The position numbers and the translations under genes are program-made. Positions 9,452-17,811 of a DNA stretch of 64,000 nucleotides are shown here, piece by piece. Below the pieces are notes generated by a model. It searched no databases, was not told the origin of the DNA, and worked only from the letters and a program-made list of their open reading frames with translations. Each line of letters opens with the position of its first letter. The stretch's first letter is position 1. The stretch is from Selenomonas sp. F0473 (GTDB lineage: Bacteria > Bacillota > Negativicutes > Selenomonadales > Selenomonadaceae), in the NCBI RefSeq assembly GCF_000315545.1, contig NZ_JH992902.1, positions 1,473,893-1,537,892 on the forward strand. The letters are read 5' to 3'.

Positions 9452-10384
9452 TTAGCGAATGAATACGACGTTGGCAGCGTCGAGGAAACCGCTTGCCCCG
9501 TTCTCGATGAGGACGCGGCGCGCGTCGTCGGCAGAGAGGACGGGATTTGCCCCTGCGTCGACGGCGACGGCACGGACGACAAGCGGATTGCGGCCCGCGC
9601 GCGTGGCGTCGGATTCGCCGCGCACATAGGCGGCCATGCCGTTCTTAATAACGGTGTCGCTGTCGAGATTCTTGTAGCCGTAGATGGGGCGTCCGGATTC
9701 CGCCTTGATGACGGGGCTCATGACGGGGCGCAGGCCGAGGCCGCGGCAGTCGACGATGAGGCCCGTATAGCCGCCGACGGCGCGCCCGGAAGGGGGGCTG
9801 CCGGCGGAACTCGTCGAGGGAGACCGGCGCGCGGGGGCGGCAGGCGTCGTACGCCCGCGGTCCCAACCGCGGTCATAGGTTCCGTAGCCGGTGGTATCAT
9901 AGTCGCGGTCGCCGACGTAAGGTTCGTAGACGCTGTCGGGCGAGATCCACTGTCGGCGGGTTTCGTTGCGCGTAAAGACCGAACTCGCGAGCGAACCGAC
10001 GCCAAAGACGGGCACTTCGAGCGTAACGGTGTAGGCGCCGTCCTTTAGGGCCTTTTCATCCACGATGCGCGCACCGCGTACGAGGGCGCTGATGTGTGTA
10101 CGGACGGTGTCGCTCGCGACCATCATATTTTCAACGGTGGTCGAGGCATCGACGTCTACACCCTGGATCTGTTCGGCGAGCTGGCGATAGGCGTCGGCGA
10201 TGGCGGCGCGGCGTGCGAGCGCGCGCGCCTGCGCAGCGCTGACGGTGCGCGCGGGGGCGATGCCCGTGCCCTCGGCACGGATGCGGCCGCCGTCCCAGTC
10301 CGTCGCGGCCTCGGCCGCGGGCAGAGAGACGAGCGCAAGCGCCAGCACGAGCAGCGCACAGATGCCGGTTTTTAGTCGGTACAT
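9452..10384 (-). CDS. Exported LPP20-like protein of unknown function
   Basis: A 310-residue exported protein. Residues 1-26 are a signal peptide (ALVSLPAAEAA) without a lipobox Cys. Residues about 30-130 (GIAPARTVSAAQARALARRAAIADAYRQLAEQI, split by family wobble) have the alpha-beta layout of the LPP20/FlgT N-terminal type domain. A low-complexity Gly/Asp/Arg/Ser linker covers about 150-205. The C-terminal part (GLIVDCRGLGLRPVMSPVI, then RNPLVVRAVAV) looks like a second small domain. The function is not known. AAGGAGG lies 6 nt before the ATG. Diverges from the DUF4198 gene at 10623 across 238 nt. Confidence 0.75.
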   Translation of the reverse strand: MYRLKTGICALLVLALALVSLPAAEAATDWDGGRIRAEGTGIAPARTVSAAQARALARRAAIADAYRQLAEQIQGVDVDASTTVENMMVASDTVRTHISALVRGARIVDEKALKDGAYTVTLEVPVFGVGSLASSVFTRNETRRQWISPDSVYEPYVGDRDYDTTGYGTYDRGWDRGRTTPAAPARRSPSTSSAGSPPSGRAVGGYTGLIVDCRGLGLRPVMSPVIKAESGRPIYGYKNLDSDTVIKNGMAAYVRGESDATRAGRNPLVVRAVAVDAGANPVLSADDARRVLIENGASGFLDAANVVFIR

Positions 10385-10528
10385 AAAGATCCTCCTTGGA
10401 GATATATTTTCGAAATTTGTTCACTTGCAATATCGCAAAAAAAGCATAAAGCGGCATAAAAAGGGCATTAGTATTCTGTGAGATTGCATGCCGCCGCATA
10501 TGAATATTCGTATATTGTGGGAATAAGA

Positions 10529-10557
10529 TTGCAAATAAGGTTTGTTTCCACTATAAT
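10529..10557 (+). promoter_or_regulatory. Promoter for the DUF4198 gene
   Basis: TTGCAA (10529-10534) and TATAAT (10552-10557) are 17 nt apart. The leader carries a small hairpin, GCGGGA with TCCCGC at about 10570-10589. A stretch of direct T/A-rich sequence upstream holds nothing else recognised. Confidence 0.65.
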
Positions 10558-10622
10558 AAATTGAGAAGAGCGGGACGCTTCCGTTCCCGCGTGAAGGTAT
10601 TTTGCAGTTGGGAGGATAGCAG

Positions 10623-11342
10623 ATGAAGAAGTTTTTTGCGGCGGCACTCGGTGCGGCACTCGGACTCGGCATGTATGCGGCGCCTGCGGACGCGCACGGG
10701 GTCTACTTTGCCAACAGGTTCGATCAAAAGGCGCTCGTTCTCGGCGAGGGGCCGATCGAGAACGCGTACAATCCGGCGTGCGCGCTCGGCATCGACGCGT
10801 ATGATGTGGACTTCATGCCGACGACGGTGGAGCGCGTGGATTACGACGATCATATTGCGGTCGTGCCGTCGGATCGGCTCGGCGTGACGGCGACGTTCTT
10901 TGACTACGGGTATTTCGCAAAGACGACGGATGGCAAGGTCATCCCGACGCGCGACTATTCGAACATCGAGAACCTCGTGTCGGTGACGCACGCGCGCAAG
11001 TACAATGTGCACTATTGGAGCGAGGCGGTGAAGCCGGGCGGACTCTACAATGTGCCGATCCAGATCGTGCCGGGCGTGAACCCGTTGACGCTCCGCCGCG
11101 GCGATACGCTCGAACTGCGCATCTATAAGGACGGCCAGCCCTATGCGAACGCGCCCGTCATTGCGGATGTCATCGGCAATCTCGGCGCGGTGACGCAGGC
11201 GGATGCGAACGGTTATGTCTCCGTGCGCGTGGCGAACAACGGCCTCAATGTTGTCGGCGTCGAGGTCGGTCTGCCGACGGGCGATGCGAACGTGACGGAG
11301 AAGGTGTTTAGTTCGCTGTCGTTCATTCTTCCCGGAGAGTAA
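10623..11342 (+). CDS. Periplasmic DUF4198 (NikM-like) protein
   Basis: A 239-residue exported protein. The signal peptide ends ADA at about residue 24, leaving His as the likely first mature residue (HGVYFANRF). The family is DUF4198, which includes periplasmic parts of nickel/cobalt uptake systems, and the C-terminal half has the Ig-like beta layout: GDTLELRIYKDGQPYANAPV, then TQADANGYVSVRV (read in segments). A metal-handling role is inferred from the family, from the exposed N-terminal His and from the nearby molbindin. No permease or ATPase gene is adjacent. GGAGG precedes the ATG by 8 nt. Confidence 0.75.
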   Translation: MKKFFAAALGAALGLGMYAAPADAHGVYFANRFDQKALVLGEGPIENAYNPACALGIDAYDVDFMPTTVERVDYDDHIAVVPSDRLGVTATFFDYGYFAKTTDGKVIPTRDYSNIENLVSVTHARKYNVHYWSEAVKPGGLYNVPIQIVPGVNPLTLRRGDTLELRIYKDGQPYANAPVIADVIGNLGAVTQADANGYVSVRVANNGLNVVGVEVGLPTGDANVTEKVFSSLSFILPGE

Positions 11343-11348
11343 ATCGTA

Positions 11349-11470
11349 AGGCGCGGCCTTGGCGTGTCACTGCGAAAAATACTGCGGTTGACGTAGGCCC
11401 CAACTACGCCTGCCCTTGTATTTTTCTTGTGCCTTGTTCTGCATTGAGGGTGCACGTCACTTAGGTTGCG
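11349..11470 (+). repeat. Structured intergenic repeat, copy 2
   Basis: Middle stem GAAAAATAC (11374-11382) with GTATTTTTC (11418-11426), inner hairpin CGTAG (11392-11396) with CTACG (11404-11408), and tail CGTCACTTAGGTTGCGG. Stem bases differ from copy 1 but still pair. The outer stem is weak. The copy starts 6 nt after the DUF4198 stop codon and is followed head-to-tail by copy 3. Confidence 0.75.
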
Positions 11471-11472
11471 GT

Positions 11473-11604
11473 GTGACGCGGGATTTTCGCGCCTAGCCTC
11501 ATCATTTCGTCGAACGCTTCGTCGACGTAGGCTCTGTCTACGCTGTCCTCGCGTTCTCCGCAATTCCTAGCTATGCATCCAAACTTCCGCGTCACTTAGG
11601 TTAC
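11473..11604 (+). repeat. Structured intergenic repeat, copy 3
   Basis: Outer stem GTGACGCGG (11473-11481) with CCGCGTCAC (11587-11595), middle stem GAACGC (11512-11517) with GCGTTC (11551-11556), inner CGTAG (11526-11530) with CTACG (11538-11542), tail TTAGGTTACGG. This is the best-kept copy. The 423-nt gap 11343-11765 holds copies 2 and 3 plus the inverted repeat at 11679. Confidence 0.8.
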
Positions 11605-11678
11605 GGCGCAACATGGGATTTTGGCGTACCGCTGCGATCCTTTGAAAAATCCTGCGATAGGAGAAGATATTGCCGTAT

Positions 11679-11731
11679 CAAACGGGACAGCCGCACCGCG
11701 CAACAATGCACTCGTGTGACTGTCCTGTTTG
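11679..11731 (+). terminator. Inverted repeat, possible terminator or attenuator
   Basis: CAAACGGGACAG and CTGTCCTGTTTG pair with one mismatch around a 29-nt loop, followed by CTTTTG. It lies 35 nt before the GTG start at 11766, so it may end upstream transcription or control the next gene. Confidence 0.45.
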
Positions 11732-11765
11732 CTTTTGCATCTATTGAGACAGCGGGAGGTGTTTT

Positions 11766-12509
11766 GTGGAAGTTCAGCTAGATATGCGCATCCCCTTTAC
11801 TGTCGACCGCCAAGCAGCGCTCGATGCGGTACGCGCGTACGTCGGGGCGTGGTGTTCCTCCGCCACAGGTGATGTCTTGCGTCCGGAATCGGTCCGCGCC
11901 GTATATGTTCCTTTTTGGCGCTTTCGTACCACTGCAACGTGCGAATATCAAGGTGCGTGGGACGAGGAGCAGGACTATGAGGACAGTGACGGTGACTGGC
12001 AGACGGACACCGATCGTCATTATATCAGCGGCACAGCAAACTATGACCTCGACGACGACATCCTTCTCTGCGGTGCAGAGGAATACACGGATTCCTTCGC
12101 AGGGCTTTTCCCCTATGACCTCTCGCAGGCAGAAGACGATGTGCCGAACAATACGGAGCGCATCGACATCGTCTCTTGTACCGTCACCGCGCAAGACGCG
12201 TGGGACGAGGCGCAGGAGGGGATACGGGACTTCCTCGCAGAGAGCATCGAGGACGATTTGTGCGGGGAATATCAAACGCAGTCGGCAGAGATACATGCAC
12301 TGAATATCTCATACAGTGATATTGTGCCGGAATGTATCCTTCTGCCGCTTTGGGAGACCTCCTTCATCTATGACGGCACGACCTATACCGTCCGTGTGAA
12401 CGGTCAGACCGGAAACGCCTGCGGGGATCTGCCGCCTGCCCCGCGGCGCGCAGGATGCCTGGCAGCAGCGGCGGCGATACTGTCTATATTGCTGGTTTTA
12501 TGGCAGTAA
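11766..12509 (+). CDS. C-terminally anchored acidic protein related to zinc-ribbon membrane proteins
   Basis: A 247-residue acidic protein with a single C-terminal membrane segment (residues about 229-246). It resembles the C-terminal part of a widespread family of zinc-ribbon membrane proteins: VYVPFWRF near residue 46, then LPLWETSFIY and the closing signature VNGQTGNACGDLPP. The zinc ribbon normally found at the N-terminus is absent here; the protein starts directly at the conserved region. Function unknown. GTG start with GGGAGGTG 6 nt upstream. The next gene is convergent and a terminator lies between them. Confidence 0.65.
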   Translation: MEVQLDMRIPFTVDRQAALDAVRAYVGAWCSSATGDVLRPESVRAVYVPFWRFRTTATCEYQGAWDEEQDYEDSDGDWQTDTDRHYISGTANYDLDDDILLCGAEEYTDSFAGLFPYDLSQAEDDVPNNTERIDIVSCTVTAQDAWDEAQEGIRDFLAESIEDDLCGEYQTQSAEIHALNISYSDIVPECILLPLWETSFIYDGTTYTVRVNGQTGNACGDLPPAPRRAGCLAAAAAILSILLVLWQ

Positions 12510-12515
12510 AATACC

Positions 12516-12548
12516 AAAAAGGAGCATCGAGATGTGATGCTCCTTTTT
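12516..12548. terminator. Bidirectional intrinsic terminator
   Basis: AAAAAGGAGCATC with GATGCTCCTTTTT forms a 13-bp stem and a 7-nt loop between convergent genes. Confidence 0.92.
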
Positions 12549-12596
12549 CTATGTTGTTTTATCTCGTGTCGGGAGGTCGTGTCACTTTTCGCCGCC

Positions 12597-13967
12597 TTAT
12601 ACAAACAAATCGTTCAGCGCCTCGCTCATCGTCGGATGGGTGTAGATGCTCTGCCCGAGGGTATGCGCCGTGATGCCGGCGTCGACGGCGACCTTCATGA
12701 GGTTGATCATTTCCTCCGAACCGGGGCAGAAGAAATGTGCGCCGAGGATGCGGTCGGTCTTTACGTCGACGATTGCCTTGAGGAGGCCGACTGGATTTCG
12801 GATTACTTGCGCCTTTGGTACGGCGGCAGTTTCGAGCTTCAGCACGCGCACATCGTAACCTGCTGTACGTGCTTCTTCCTCCGTCATGCCAACGCGTGAG
12901 AGCGGCGGATCGAGGAAGACGGTATAGGGGACGGCGCCGCGGTTCTCCGTTGTGCGCGCGCCCGTGCCGACGAGCTGATCCCGCACGATGCGGAAGTCGT
13001 CAAGTGAGATATAAGTGAACTGGAGGCCGCCCGCAACGTCGCCCATTGCCCAGATGTGCGGCACGCTTGTCCTGAGGCGCGCATCCACTGCGACCGCGCC
13101 GCGCGGTGTCACGTCGACGCCCGCCGCAGTGAGGTTCAGCCCCTTGGTATTGGGCGTCCTGCCCGTTGCGAGGAGAACGGCGTCGGCGGGGAGGCGCCGC
13201 TCGCCTGCGGCGGTTCTAACGACGACGGTTGTTTCGGCGGCGCCGTCCTCAATGCGCAGCGGCTCTGCGGAGGTCAGGATCGTAACGCCGCGTTCCTCGA
13301 GCGAACTCCGCACACGGGCGGCAACCGCCGCGTCCTCGCGCGGGATAAAGTCCGCCCCGTGCTGCACGACTGTGACCTCGGAACCGAAATTCGTATAGTA
13401 CGAGGCGAACTCGAGGCCGATGTAGCCGCCGCCGATGACGACGAGACGGCGCGGCAAGGCGTCCAGCTCCATCATCGTCTCGCTCGTATGGCAGCGCTTG
13501 CTCTCCGCCGCGCCCGGGATTGCGGGGATGATGGGGACGGCGCCCGTATTGATAAAGATGCGGTCGGCATGTACGCGCGTCTCCGTGCCGCCCTCGTCCG
13601 TTACGCACACGGTATGCGCATCGATGAAGGCGGCAGTGCCGTCGAGGATCGCCGCGCCCGTTCCCGCGACTTTATCGTAGTTCTTCTGCCGCAGCATGGC
13701 GGTGAGGCGCCGTTTTTCCGCGACGGCCTGCGCGTAGCGTTCCGCCTTTTCCGCGAAGCCGCCGCCTGCCGCCGCCGAGAGGCGGGCGCTGTATTCCAGC
13801 GATTTTGACGGGATGCAGGCGACGTTGATGCATGTGCCGCCGTAGCGCTCCTTTGAGCGCTCCGCAAGCGCCGTTTTCTCGCCGCGCTTTGCAAGGAAGC
13901 CCGCGAGCGTCTTGCCCGCCTTGCCGAATCCGAGGATGAGGTTTTGCACCCGCATATTTTCTGCCAT
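12597..13967 (-). CDS. rclA: RclA-like pyridine nucleotide-disulfide oxidoreductase
   Basis: A 456-residue cytoplasmic FAD enzyme. GFGKAGKTLAG near the N-terminus is the FAD-binding Rossmann motif; GGTCINVACIPSKSL carries the redox Cys pair; GGGYIGLEFASYYTNFGS is the NAD(P) site; the C-terminal HPTMSEALNDLF gives the dimer-interface His. The wording of GFGKAGKTLA, GGLQFTYISLDD and PLSRVGMTEEEA matches E. coli RclA closely. RclA reduces copper and/or hypothiocyanous acid and protects against reactive chlorine; the substrate here is inferred from that similarity. Mercuric reductase is less likely since the extra C-terminal Cys pair is missing. GGGAG lies 10 nt before the ATG. Confidence 0.85.
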   Translation of the reverse strand: MAENMRVQNLILGFGKAGKTLAGFLAKRGEKTALAERSKERYGGTCINVACIPSKSLEYSARLSAAAGGGFAEKAERYAQAVAEKRRLTAMLRQKNYDKVAGTGAAILDGTAAFIDAHTVCVTDEGGTETRVHADRIFINTGAVPIIPAIPGAAESKRCHTSETMMELDALPRRLVVIGGGYIGLEFASYYTNFGSEVTVVQHGADFIPREDAAVAARVRSSLEERGVTILTSAEPLRIEDGAAETTVVVRTAAGERRLPADAVLLATGRTPNTKGLNLTAAGVDVTPRGAVAVDARLRTSVPHIWAMGDVAGGLQFTYISLDDFRIVRDQLVGTGARTTENRGAVPYTVFLDPPLSRVGMTEEEARTAGYDVRVLKLETAAVPKAQVIRNPVGLLKAIVDVKTDRILGAHFFCPGSEEMINLMKVAVDAGITAHTLGQSIYTHPTMSEALNDLFV

Positions 13968-14133
13968 AAATTATGTCTCCCTTTCTATCCATTTTTAAGA
14001 TATTCTCTTTATAATACGGCGTAAGAGCCGTCTGCTCCGATCATATGCCGCGGCGGCGCTCTTGTCAAGTCGGGGCTGCCCTGTTGTTACGGCGCATCGT
14101 CTCGGCAGAGTAATCGCGGCGGATGCACGGCGA

Positions 14134-14162
14134 TTGCGCCGCTCTCATTTTCCTGTTATAAT
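14134..14162 (+). promoter_or_regulatory. Promoter for the AEC transporter gene
   Basis: TTGCGC (14134-14139) and TATAAT (14157-14162) are 17 nt apart, 31 nt before the start codon. The divergent promoter for the reductase gene is not clear in the 226-nt gap. Confidence 0.55.
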
Positions 14163-14193
14163 AAAAGCGGACAATCGGGGGAGGCGCGTCTTT

Positions 14194-15135
14194 ATGCTCG
14201 GCAATTTTTTCGTCGCACTCGGCGGAGTCGTCCCCATGTTCTGCCTCATGGCAGTCGGCCTCTTTGTGAAGCGGTCGCACATGCTCACGGATGAGGAACT
14301 CTTTCGCGTGAACCGCATGGTGTTCCGCGTGTTCTTTTTCTTTATGATGTTCTACAACATCTACGCGGCGGATCCCGGGACGGTCGTCAGCCCTCTGCTC
14401 ATCGCGGTCGGCGGGGGCGGCGTGCTGCTCACGGCGCTCGTCGCGACGGGGCTTGTCTGCGTTTTTGAAAAAGACAACGCGCGGCGCGGGGTGATCGCGC
14501 AGGCGGCATACCGCGGCAACTATGTTCTCATGGGCGTGCCGCTCGTGAGCAATATCTTCGGCGAGGCGGCGGTTGCGATCCCGACAATGATGATCGCGAT
14601 CGTTGTGCCGCTCTACAACGTGCTTTCCGTCTTTATCCTGGAGACGTTCCGCGGCGGACGGTTCGACCTCCCGCATATCCTGCGCGGCGTTATGATGAAT
14701 CCGATGATCATCGGGGGGATCCTTGGGGCGGCGTTTCGCCTCGCGGGGCTGCATATCCCGGCGCCGCTGCTCAAGCCGGTCGCCCAGATTGCGGCGGCGA
14801 CGACGCCCGTCGCGCTCATCATCCTCGGCGCATCGTTCCGGGGCGGGAGCTTTCACTCGCATCTGCCGCAGCTCATCGGGGCGGTCGCGGCGCGTCTCCT
14901 GATCGTGCCGGGCATGATGCTCGCGGTTGCGATAGCCCTCGGCATGCGCGATGTGGAGCTCGTGACGCTCATTGCGATCTTTGCCACGCCGTGCGCCGTC
15001 GCCGGCTTTGCCATGGCGCAGCAGATGCACGCCGACGCGGAGCTCGCGGGGAACTGTGTGGTCTACAGCAGCGCACTGTCTTGTTTTACGATCTTCGGTT
15101 GGGTATTCCTGCTGAAGAGTTTGGGTTATTTTTGA
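14194..15135 (+). CDS. AEC family transporter (auxin efflux carrier type)
   Basis: A 313-residue inner-membrane carrier with about ten membrane segments and the AEC signatures RMVFRVFFFFMMFYNIY, AAYRGNYVLMGVPL and FATPCAVAGFAMAQQM. Bacterial members export or import dicarboxylates such as malonate or malate; the substrate here cannot be told. The start chosen, MLGNFFVAL, has GGGGGAGG 9 nt upstream; a Met 44 codons earlier would give a long non-membrane extension and has no ribosome site. wbaP starts 15 nt after its stop, so both may share a transcript. Confidence 0.85.
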   Translation: MLGNFFVALGGVVPMFCLMAVGLFVKRSHMLTDEELFRVNRMVFRVFFFFMMFYNIYAADPGTVVSPLLIAVGGGGVLLTALVATGLVCVFEKDNARRGVIAQAAYRGNYVLMGVPLVSNIFGEAAVAIPTMMIAIVVPLYNVLSVFILETFRGGRFDLPHILRGVMMNPMIIGGILGAAFRLAGLHIPAPLLKPVAQIAAATTPVALIILGASFRGGSFHSHLPQLIGAVAARLLIVPGMMLAVAIALGMRDVELVTLIAIFATPCAVAGFAMAQQMHADAELAGNCVVYSSALSCFTIFGWVFLLKSLGYF

Positions 15136-15150
15136 GAGAGGAGGCGAAGC

Positions 15151-16584
15151 GTGGCTAGCCTGTCGCTGTGGGAACGCTATGCTTCCTATCTCCTGCCGCT
15201 GCTCATTGTCTTTGTGGACTATGCCGCCGTGGTGGCTGCGGAGCTCCTTTCCTATCAGCTGCGCCGGCATTGGCTGCCCATCGCCGATCCGCATTTTTAT
15301 ATCCCCGACATTTATATCTTTGGCGTCGTTCCCTTTATCTTTCTCGGGTTCCTCTATGCGATGGGGGCGCGCAGCCGCAACATGCCCTTTTGGGTCATGG
15401 TGCAAAAGATCTTTTGGGCGTGCGTCTATGCGGTGCTCATCATCATCCTGCTGATGTATTTCGCGCAGGTGAGCGAGGTGGTTTCGCGTATCTTTGTCGG
15501 CGTAACGGGGATTCTCGCGGTGCTCTTCCTTTGGAGCGGGCGCTATCTCTACCGCAAATGCGTGCGTTCGCTGCATCTTTTCCGCGTGCCGGTACTCTTC
15601 ATCGGAGCGGGGCTCACGGCGGAGCGGGTACTGCGGTCGTTTGAATATGACGCGGGATTTGACTACCACATCGTAGGCTTTCTGGACGACCATCCCGTCA
15701 GCGATAAAATCGCGGCGACGTATCCGATCCTTGGCGGATTTGACGATGCGGAACGTGTCATTCGCACTACCGGAGTGCGCGACGTGATCATCACCGCGCC
15801 CGGCATGGAACAGGAAGCGCAGGTGCGGCTCATCAACCGTATTCAGCCGCTTGTCACCCGCGTTATTGTCGCGCCGAATCTCATCGGGATCGCGATGGGG
15901 CGGCTCACAGCCATCAGCCTCGTGAGCGAGAAGATCATCCTGCTGGAGACACACAATAATCTGCGGAGTGCGTTCAACCGCGGACTGAAACGCACCTTTG
16001 ATCTCGTGTGCGGCGTTTTGGGGCTCGTCGCTGTGTTCCCCATCATGGCGGTCATTGCCGTGATGATCTACCTTGACGATCCCGGACATGTGCTCTTTGC
16101 GCATCGCCGGGTCGGGCAGAACGGACGCATGTTCCCCTGCTATAAATTCCGCTCCATGGTAAAGGATGCAGAGGCGCGTCTCGAACACTATCTTGCCGAG
16201 AACCCGGAAGCGCGCGCTGAGTGGGAACGGGACTTTAAGCTGAAGGACGACCCGCGCATCACGCGCATCGGTCATTTCCTGCGGCGGACGAGTCTCGACG
16301 AACTCCCGCAGATCATCAACGTCATCCGCGGGGAGATGAGCCTTGTCGGACCGCGCCCCATCGTTGAGAAAGAGATCGAGAAGTACGGCGACCTCATCGC
16401 GGACTACTATCTCGTTCCACCCGGCATCACCGGGCTCTGGCAGGTCAGCGGGCGCAGCGATACCACCTATGAGGAACGCGTGCAGATGGACTCGTGGTAC
16501 GTGCGGAATTGGTCCATTTGGCTGGATCTTGTCTATCTCATTAAGACCGTGCAGGTGGTGTGTAGAAGAGAGGGCGCGTATTGA
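15151..16584 (+). CDS. wbaP: Undecaprenyl-phosphate sugar phosphotransferase, WbaP type
   Basis: A 477-residue integral membrane enzyme that moves a sugar-1-phosphate (galactose in characterised WbaP) from a UDP-sugar to undecaprenyl phosphate, the first step of glycan assembly. Four membrane segments lie within about residues 10-135, a Rossmann-like domain ([16 protein letters not shown]) within about 150-260, and the catalytic bacterial-sugar-transferase domain within about 275-477 with [28 protein letters not shown] and [17 protein letters not shown] start with GAGAGGAGG upstream. It opens the glycan locus. The sugar could be another hexose; the family assignment is firm. Confidence 0.9.
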   Translation: MASLSLWERYASYLLPLLIVFVDYAAVVAAELLSYQLRRHWLPIADPHFYIPDIYIFGVVPFIFLGFLYAMGARSRNMPFWVMVQKIFWACVYAVLIIILLMYFAQVSEVVSRIFVGVTGILAVLFLWSGRYLYRKCVRSLHLFRVPVLFIGAGLTAERVLRSFEYDAGFDYHIVGFLDDHPVSDKIAATYPILGGFDDAERVIRTTGVRDVIITAPGMEQEAQVRLINRIQPLVTRVIVAPNLIGIAMGRLTAISLVSEKIILLETHNNLRSAFNRGLKRTFDLVCGVLGLVAVFPIMAVIAVMIYLDDPGHVLFAHRRVGQNGRMFPCYKFRSMVKDAEARLEHYLAENPEARAEWERDFKLKDDPRITRIGHFLRRTSLDELPQIINVIRGEMSLVGPRPIVEKEIEKYGDLIADYYLVPPGITGLWQVSGRSDTTYEERVQMDSWYVRNWSIWLDLVYLIKTVQVVCRREGAY

Positions 16585-16656
16585 GCCGGATTTTGTTCCT
16601 GAGACGATCGCCCGCGTGTTGCCGAAAAGAAGTAGAAGCGAAGCAAGGAAGGGTCT

Positions 16657-17772
16657 ATGAAAGTCGCAGTCGTCTGTGATTGGCTTGTCGTTTATGCCGG
16701 TGCGGAACGGGTTCTGGAACAGATCCTAAAACTCTATCCGGAGGCCGATCTGTTTTGCCTCGTGGATTTTCTCCCGAACGACCGGCGTGATTTCATTCTT
16801 GATAAGAAGACGACCACGTCGTTCATCCAAAAACTGCCCTTTGCAAAAACGAAGTATCGCAGCTATCTTCCCTTTATGCCGATTGCGATCGAACAGCTCG
16901 ACGTCAGCGGATACGATCTCGTTATATCCAGCTCCCATGCCGTCGCGAAGGGGATATTGACCGGCCCGAATCAAATTCATATTTCCTATGTCCATTCGCC
17001 GATGCGGTACGCATGGGATCTGCAGCATCAATATTTGGAACAGGCAGGCTTGCGGCGCGGTCTTAAGAGCTGGCTGGCACGCGCAGTCCTGCATTACATG
17101 CGGATGTGGGATTACCGTACCGCAAACGGGGTGGATTATTTCATTGCCAACTCCCGTTTTATCGCAAAGCGCATTAAGAAAGTATACGGGCGTGAAGCAA
17201 CGGTGATCTACCCGCCGGTGGATGTGGGCGCATATACACTCTGTGAGCAAAAAGAGGATTTCTATCTGACCGCGTCGCGTCTTGTGCCGTACAAGCGCGT
17301 GGACCTCATCGTCGAGGCGTTCACCGCGATGCCGGAGAAACGGCTTGTGGTCATTGGCGACGGACCGGAATTCGGGAAAATCAAGAAAAAAGCAGGATCA
17401 AACGTCACTCTGCTGGGATACCAACCCTTTGAAGTCCTTCGCGATAAAATGCAGAAAGCAAAGGCGTTTGTATTTGCCGCCGAAGAGGATTTCGGCATTA
17501 TTCCTGTGGAGGCACAGGCGTGCGGCACTCCGGTCATTGCCTACGGGCGGGGCGGGGCGTTAGAAACAGTGCGCGGTTTAGAAACAGCGGATCCCACCGG
17601 GGTGTTTTTTTATCGCCAAGATATACCTTCCGTTTGTGCAGGCATAAAGCAGTTTGAGGCGGCCGGGCAAAGGATTATCCCGAAAACCTGCAGGGAAAAT
17701 GCGGAACAGTTCACATCAACGATTTTTCAAAAGACGTTTCAGTCGTTCGCAGCGCAGATTTTCCATGAATAG
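16657..17772 (+). CDS. GT4 glycosyltransferase (WbaZ-like, putative mannosyltransferase)
   Basis: A 371-residue GT-B enzyme. The N-terminal domain has DWLVVYAGAERVLEQIL and ISSSHAVAKGIL; the C-terminal GT4 domain has TASRLVPYKRVDLIVEAF, VVIGDGPE, and the donor-binding EEDFGIIPVEAQACGTPVIAYGRGG (read in pieces). The whole resembles WbaZ-type mannosyltransferases that use GDP-mannose, which manC in this locus would supply. It probably adds an early sugar to the lipid-linked product of WbaP, in the cytoplasm. The ATG has GGAAGGG 6 nt upstream. Confidence 0.82.
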   Translation: MKVAVVCDWLVVYAGAERVLEQILKLYPEADLFCLVDFLPNDRRDFILDKKTTTSFIQKLPFAKTKYRSYLPFMPIAIEQLDVSGYDLVISSSHAVAKGILTGPNQIHISYVHSPMRYAWDLQHQYLEQAGLRRGLKSWLARAVLHYMRMWDYRTANGVDYFIANSRFIAKRIKKVYGREATVIYPPVDVGAYTLCEQKEDFYLTASRLVPYKRVDLIVEAFTAMPEKRLVVIGDGPEFGKIKKKAGSNVTLLGYQPFEVLRDKMQKAKAFVFAAEEDFGIIPVEAQACGTPVIAYGRGGALETVRGLETADPTGVFFYRQDIPSVCAGIKQFEAAGQRIIPKTCRENAEQFTSTIFQKTFQSFAAQIFHE

Positions 17773-17811
17773 TGTTTTGTATAGATATTTTAACAGTAAA
17801 AGGGTATTATT

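Noticed and set aside
14065-16275. Very long minus-strand frame opposite the AEC transporter and wbaP
   Set aside because: It lies opposite two clear membrane-protein genes and is rich in Arg, His and Asp as expected for an antisense shadow.
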